From: Halarcobacter ebronensis
GTDB lineage: Bacteria; Campylobacterota; Campylobacteria; Campylobacterales; Arcobacteraceae
Reading direction: 5' to 3'
NCBI RefSeq assembly: GCF_013201825.1
Contig: NZ_CP053836.1
Span: 1,488,001-1,552,000 of the forward strand
Length of the DNA: 64,000 bases
Of the stretch, positions 59,741 to 64,000 are shown in pieces (the first letter of the stretch is position 1; the number at the start of each line of letters is the position of its first letter). The notes beneath the pieces are model-generated. The model was given only the letters and a program-made list of their open reading frames with translations, was not told the DNA's origin and searched no databases. A program made the translations under genes and the position numbers.

Positions 59741-60863
59741 TTTTGTCAATTTTTTTTGGAATTTCAAGTGAAAATATAGTGGGATTACTAAAAGAATCTA
59801 TATATAAATCTCCACATAATTTTCTTTTTGCAATTGTTTTTGCAATATAAAGACCTACACCACTGCCTCTATTAGCACTACTCTTTTTTGTTGAACAAAA
59901 AGCAGAGAAAATTGTATCTCTGATTGAAAGAGGAATACCTTCTGCGTTATCTTCAACACTAATTACAAAATTTTTCTTTATGTTTTTTATATAAATTTTT
60001 ATTGAAGAGGGAGTTTCTTTATAGATATTTTTTAAAGCATCAATTGAGTTTAATAAAAGTATCTCTATTATTTGTTGAAACTCATTTTTATAATTTTTGC
60101 ATTTAAGAGTTTTATCTCCTAAAATTTTAATCTCAATATTACTATTTTTTATGTAGGGATTAATTATACTAATAATCTGTTCAAGGGCTTCATGCAATAA
60201 AAACTCTTCAATTTTAATATTTGGTATATAAAAGGTTTTGAAAGTATTAATGGTATTTGTTAAATACTCTATATTATTCATGGCATAGCTTATATTTTTT
60301 TCAAATATTTGATCTGTTAATAAACCATCATGTTTAAATTGTATTAAATTCCCAAGAAGTATTGAAATTGCATTTAAGGGAACTCTCCATTGATGAGATA
60401 TAGCACCGGAAATTTTTCCTAAGTTCGCCATTTTAGACTCTTGTATTAATACATTTTCTTGTCTTTTTATCTCTTCTTTTTCAAAAATTGATTTTGTAAT
60501 ATCATTAATTGTTAAAACTATTCCTTCACAAGTATCTTTTTTCAATATTGCAGAAGAGGTAAAAAGATAAAAGTATTCTTGTTTTTTAAAAGAGAAATTA
60601 AAAATTTTTTTATTAGTTTTTAAACTCTTCATTGTTGAGTCTAAAAGTTCAAAAAATTGTATTGATTTCTGTTTAGAAAAGAGTTTAATTAAAAAAATAT
60701 CATCAGTAAGTTTTGTTTTAGTTGATAAAACACTTTTTGATTGTTTAAAAAAATTTGCAAAACTTTTATTATAGTATTTTACATAATATTCATTATCAAG
60801 AATTAGTATAGCTTTTTCATCATATTCTATTATATTTTTAAATATAGTATTAATAGACTTCAA
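59733..60863 (-). CDS. Soluble PAS histidine kinase
   Basis: A 376-residue kinase. PAS-like sensor region at about residues 10-125, phosphoacceptor SHQWRVPL with H157, ATPase domain ending in GSGVGLYIAKTIAKRK near 345. No membrane segments, so it senses a cytosolic signal. Overlaps the regulator gene downstream and is its evident partner. The RVPL in place of RQPL distinguishes it from the other kinases here. Confidence 0.9.
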   Translation of the reverse strand: MKSINTIFKNIIEYDEKAILILDNEYYVKYYNKSFANFFKQSKSVLSTKTKLTDDIFLIKLFSKQKSIQFFELLDSTMKSLKTNKKIFNFSFKKQEYFYLFTSSAILKKDTCEGIVLTINDITKSIFEKEEIKRQENVLIQESKMANLGKISGAISHQWRVPLNAISILLGNLIQFKHDGLLTDQIFEKNISYAMNNIEYLTNTINTFKTFYIPNIKIEEFLLHEALEQIISIINPYIKNSNIEIKILGDKTLKCKNYKNEFQQIIEILLLNSIDALKNIYKETPSSIKIYIKNIKKNFVISVEDNAEGIPLSIRDTIFSAFCSTKKSSANRGSGVGLYIAKTIAKRKLCGDLYIDSFSNPTIFSLEIPKKIDKND

Positions 60864-61031
60864 ATCATTTTCTCTTATTTAAATTATTATTTGTAATTAT
60901 ATCTATATTTATATTAAAAAATTATTTTTCTATAGTATTTCTAGATTATTTCTTATATTTATGTAGTTAAATTAATATTATTGTTATAAATATATTATTA
61001 TTAATAAGGAAAGAAGAAAAATAAAAAAAGA

Positions 61032-61062
61032 GAATAGTTATAAATAATTCTTATAACTATTC
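61032..61062 (-). terminator. Terminator of the second two-component operon
   Basis: A perfect 12-bp stem (GAATAGTTATAA, 61032-61043, with its complement at 61051-61062) and a 7-nt loop. On the minus strand it follows the regulator stop codon and runs into a T-rich tail. Confidence 0.75.
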
Positions 61063-61743
61063 ATTATTAACAGAAATTATATAGCCTTGACCTGTAATAT
61101 TTCTTACTAATTCTCTAGATGTTTTAATTCTGAATCTTTTAATAAATGTTCTTAATCTTTCATCACTTACATCTTCATTCCAGAGTTCATCTTTAATTTT
61201 TTGTGGAGCTAATATCTCTTTCTCATTTTGTAGAAGTAGGGTGAGGAACTGTTTCTCTCTTTTTGTTATATTTACTAATTTATCATTTTCAAATAGATTT
61301 TTGGTATTAGTATCAAAGGTGAAATTTTCATTTATCTTTAAAACTCTATTTTTATCTATTTTTTTTGCTAAATCACTTAAATAGTTTAAAACCTCTTCTG
61401 GATCAAAAGGTTTGATAAAATATTTACTAATACCAATATCTATTGCTTTTAAAAGCTTCTCTTTATCAGAAAAAGCACTTAAAATTATAATTGGTACATT
61501 TTCATCAAGTTGACGTATTTTTTTAGTCATCTCCAAACCATCTAATTTTGGCATCATAATATCAGTAATAACAATATCTGGTTTTATTTTTTCAAATTTT
61601 GATAAACCCTCTTCCCCATTGTTTGCCATGGTAAAAGAGTAAAAGTATTCACCCAAAGCATCTTTTAATAGTTTTGAAATATTTACCTCATCTTCAACAA
61701 AGAGGATTTTTAAATCTTTTAGTAAATCTTCATTCTCTCTCAA
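61057..61743 (-). CDS. OmpR-type response regulator
   Basis: A 228-residue regulator with receiver domain (about 8-125; VEDEVN near 15, IVITDIMMPK near 57, FIKPF near 109) and winged-helix domain (about 140-226, ending GQGYIISVN). The ATG follows the kinase stop after one base. It pairs with the Aer-PAS kinase gene upstream. Target genes unknown. Confidence 0.9.
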   Translation of the reverse strand: MRENEDLLKDLKILFVEDEVNISKLLKDALGEYFYSFTMANNGEEGLSKFEKIKPDIVITDIMMPKLDGLEMTKKIRQLDENVPIIILSAFSDKEKLLKAIDIGISKYFIKPFDPEEVLNYLSDLAKKIDKNRVLKINENFTFDTNTKNLFENDKLVNITKREKQFLTLLLQNEKEILAPQKIKDELWNEDVSDERLRTFIKRFRIKTSRELVRNITGQGYIISVNNE

Positions 61744-61744
61744 A

Positions 61745-62947
61745 TTATTCTCCTAAAGGAATTTGTATTGTAAACTCTAAGCCATCGTCACAATTTTTTG
61801 CTTTAATAAGACCATCTAGACTCTTTTCAATAATCATTCTAGACATAAAAAGACCTAAACCTGTCCCATTACTTTGATATTTTGTAGTAAAATATGGTTC
61901 AAATATTCTATCTAAAGTTTTATCATCAACTCCACCTGCATTATCTTTATATACTAAAGTAATTGAGTTTAAATCAATATAACTTTTAATATTAATAGTT
62001 TTCTCTTCTATTTTTTTACTTTTAAAGGCTTCACTACTATTTTGAATAAGATTAATCATAACTTGCGAAAGCTCATTTAATACTCCAAAAACCTCGACTT
62101 TATCAAGCTCTTTTTTAACTTTAATATTCTCTTTTTGTATTAACTTTTTAGTTATTAGAAAAGCTTCATCAATTGAGGTACTTAAAAGAAATTTTTCTTT
62201 TGCTTTATTTGGATTGAAGAAATTAGAAAAATCATCTATGGTTTGGGACATATTTTCTATAATCTCTAAAGAGTCTTTGTAATACTCCTCTAACTTCTCC
62301 ATCTTTGAAGCTTTTGCACTTTTCTTTATGTTAAATAGAGTAAGACTAAGCTCAGTTAATGGTTGTCTCCATTGATGGGCAATATTTGCAAGCATTTGAC
62401 CTAAACTTGCCATTCTTGATTGCCAAAAGAGCATTTTTTGTTTCTCTTTGTTTTTTACAATCTCTTCTTGTACTCTTTGCTCTAGTGTTTGATTAAGCTC
62501 AATTAGCTGTGCAGTCTGCTCTAAAACTCTTTGTTCTAAAGTTTTATTTAAGTATTCTAACTCTTCCTCTTTTTTTTGCAAGACTTTCTTTAACTCAACC
62601 TCTTTTGTAACATCATATCTAATAGCAATAAACTCTTTTATCTCATTATTTTTGTCTAAAATAGGGGTTATTGTAGTATTTAAATATACAGTGGAACCAT
62701 CTTTGCACATATTTTTAACAGTTGCTTTATATGGTTTTTTACTTAATATTGTCTCCCAAAGAATAGTAAAATTTTCTTTGGGAACATCTGGATGTCTAAC
62801 TATATTATGGTCACTACCAATTAGCTCATCTTTTGAATAGCCTGAAATTTTGCAAAATTCATCATTTACAAAAGTAATGATCCCATCAAGGTTTGTCTTT
62901 GAGACTATATTTGAGTTTTCAATTGCCTCTTGGTAGGTTTGTCCCAT
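61745..62947 (-). CDS. Aer-type PAS histidine kinase
   Basis: A 400-residue soluble kinase. The PAS domain (about 8-118) has DHNIVRHPD, the FAD-PAS motif of Aer, so it may sense redox state. A coiled coil with a repeated TLEQRV motif spans about 120-175. Phosphoacceptor is AHQWRQPL with H191, and the ATPase domain ends in GTGLGLFMSRMIIEKS near 370. It is 7 nt after hemB and coupled to the regulator gene. Confidence 0.9.
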   Translation of the reverse strand: MGQTYQEAIENSNIVSKTNLDGIITFVNDEFCKISGYSKDELIGSDHNIVRHPDVPKENFTILWETILSKKPYKATVKNMCKDGSTVYLNTTITPILDKNNEIKEFIAIRYDVTKEVELKKVLQKKEEELEYLNKTLEQRVLEQTAQLIELNQTLEQRVQEEIVKNKEKQKMLFWQSRMASLGQMLANIAHQWRQPLTELSLTLFNIKKSAKASKMEKLEEYYKDSLEIIENMSQTIDDFSNFFNPNKAKEKFLLSTSIDEAFLITKKLIQKENIKVKKELDKVEVFGVLNELSQVMINLIQNSSEAFKSKKIEEKTINIKSYIDLNSITLVYKDNAGGVDDKTLDRIFEPYFTTKYQSNGTGLGLFMSRMIIEKSLDGLIKAKNCDDGLEFTIQIPLGE

Positions 62948-62954
62948 AATTTAT

Positions 62955-63929
62955 CTATTTTCTATTTAATATTTCACAAGCCTCTTTTGCATGATATGTA
63001 ATAATAATATCAGCTCCAGCTCTTTTAAAACCTACTAATGTCTCTAACATCACCCTTTCATAATCGATTACACCAGCAGCTCCAGCATGTTTTAATAATG
63101 CATATTCACCACTTACATTATATGCACATACAGGAAGATTTGTATTGTTTCTTAGATCTCTAATAACATCCATAAAAGCAAGTGCTGGTTTAACCATTAA
63201 AATATCAGCCCCTTGTCTCTCATCTTCTAGTGACTCTTCTAAAGCTTCTAATCTATTTGCTGGATTCATCTGATATGTTCTTCTATCTCCAAAACTAGGA
63301 GTTGACTCTGCAACATCTCTAAATGGACCATAATATGCACTTGCAAATTTTGTAGAATATGCCATAATAGGAAGATTTTCAAAACCATTTTTATCTAAAG
63401 CACTTCTTAAAGTCTCAATAATACCATCCATCATTCCAGAAGGAGCAATCATATCTGCACCAGCTCTTGCATGTACAAGTGCTTGTTGAGCAGAAATCTC
63501 AAGTGTTTTATCGTTATCAACAGTTTGAGTTTTTGGATCAAGAATACCACAATGTCCATGGTCTGTATATTCACAAAAACATAAATCTGTAACAATAAAC
63601 ATATCAGGAAATTTTGCTTTTATTGCTCTTATTGTTCTAGCTATTATACTTTCATCACATAAACACTCACTTCCAACAGAGTCTTTAACATCTGGAATAC
63701 CAAATAAAATAATAGATTTTAATCCAATAGTTCTAATATATTCACACTCTTTTAATATCTCATCAATACTCATTTGAAAAACACCAGGCATTGATTTAAT
63801 CTCTATTTTTACTCCCTTTCCCTCTTTTACAAATAGGGGATAAATGAAATCATCTTTAGTTAAAACACTCTCTTGAACTAGATTTCTTAGAGTCTCATTA
63901 ATTCTTAATCTTCTAAATCTTTTAAACAT
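62955..63929 (-). CDS. hemB: Porphobilinogen synthase (delta-aminolevulinate dehydratase)
   Basis: A 324-residue enzyme that condenses two 5-aminolevulinates in heme synthesis. Catalytic lysines lie in MAYSTKFASAYYGPFRD (near 194) and LMVKPALAF (near 247). A metal-site cysteine loop, CFCEYTDHGHCG, is near 117-128, as in zinc-using enzymes. Cotranscription with the downstream kinase gene is likely because only 7 nt separate them. Confidence 0.95.
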   Translation of the reverse strand: MFKRFRRLRINETLRNLVQESVLTKDDFIYPLFVKEGKGVKIEIKSMPGVFQMSIDEILKECEYIRTIGLKSIILFGIPDVKDSVGSECLCDESIIARTIRAIKAKFPDMFIVTDLCFCEYTDHGHCGILDPKTQTVDNDKTLEISAQQALVHARAGADMIAPSGMMDGIIETLRSALDKNGFENLPIMAYSTKFASAYYGPFRDVAESTPSFGDRRTYQMNPANRLEALEESLEDERQGADILMVKPALAFMDVIRDLRNNTNLPVCAYNVSGEYALLKHAGAAGVIDYERVMLETLVGFKRAGADIIITYHAKEACEILNRK

Positions 63930-63948
63930 AATATTTACCTTTGTACGC

Positions 63949-63954
63949 TATAAT
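63949..63954 (+). promoter_or_regulatory. -10 box for the gene starting at 63989
   Basis: TATAAT 34 nt upstream of the ATG, in the 59-nt gap divergent from hemB. A TTAAGG/AAAAGG ribosome site precedes the ATG. Confidence 0.5.
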
Positions 63955-63988
63955 CTCGACATTTTAACAATTTAAGGTTTAAAAGGAT

Positions 63989-64000
63989 ATGAATATAGAG
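63989..64000 (+). CDS. Partial gene, first four codons
   Basis: ATG at 63989 preceded by AAAAGG, starting MNIE and running off the window. Too short to identify. Confidence 0.5.

Overview
The window is AT-rich (about 70% A+T by eye) chromosomal DNA of a Campylobacterota bacterium, most likely an Arcobacter-type organism. The grounds are base composition, short intergenic gaps with stop/start overlaps, extended -10 promoters that usually lack a clear -35, histidine kinases with the H-[QE]-W-R-x-P-L phosphoacceptor motif, an all-alpha dUTPase, a Wolinella-type fcc operon, and indolepyruvate:ferredoxin oxidoreductase next to phenylacetate-CoA ligase. The genus is inference. No rRNA, tRNA, CRISPR array, insertion sequence or prophage was seen.

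Layout. 1-1624: end of an unidentified minus-strand gene, a metallo-beta-lactamase hydrolase and a DUF455 ferritin-like protein. 1659-13169: a complete C-P lyase (phosphonate) operon, phnF-C-D-E-G-H-I-J-K-L-M-(hexapeptide transferase)-N-(EEP hydrolase)-P, with two copies of a GTnTAnAC-type operator, plus a degenerate third, around the phnF promoter. A HAD-IIA phosphatase gene follows. 14046-19889 (minus): trpB with an upstream HTH gene, then iorA-iorB-paaK-ACT for aromatic 2-oxoacid oxidation. 20351-22152: Na+/solute symporter with its 56-residue accessory protein. 22176-25688: thioesterase, dnaJ, a probably leaderless recR, a small Cys protein and an HTH-dUTPase fusion. 25728-28197: TsoY-like membrane protein, diguanylate cyclase, cytochrome c. 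28400-32949 (minus): a four-gene B12-dependent glutamate mutase operon ending in an adenylate-forming ligase. 33031-53200: signalling genes mixed with housekeeping genes (argG, trpD, tsaE, lptB, kdsB, polA, lgt, hemN, argF). 53403-56314: anaerobic ribonucleotide reductase. 56320-58922: fccABC-like periplasmic flavocytochrome. 59048-62947: two tandem two-component systems. 62955-63929: hemB.

How the parts work together. The phn operon should import phosphonates (PhnCDE), convert them to a ribose 1-phosphonate 5-triphosphate (PhnGHI), remove pyrophosphate (PhnM), break the C-P bond by radical SAM chemistry (PhnJ, with PhnK/L) and return ribose phosphate to metabolism (PhnP, PhnN). The fcc genes should carry quinol electrons through a NapC/NirT-type cytochrome and a tetraheme cytochrome to a Tat-exported flavoprotein. 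Its active-site region lacks a fumarate-reductase histidine, so the acceptor is probably not fumarate.

Most unusual features: (1) NrdD is split. The large ORF ends after the zinc-finger region, and the glycyl-radical motif sits on a separate overlapping 52-residue ORF between nrdD and nrdG. (2) A glutamate mutase operon has an adenylate-forming enzyme where methylaspartase might be expected. (3) EEP and hexapeptide genes are embedded in the C-P lyase operon. (4) recR and an S4-domain gene have -10 boxes 7 nt before their ATG and no Shine-Dalgarno sequence.
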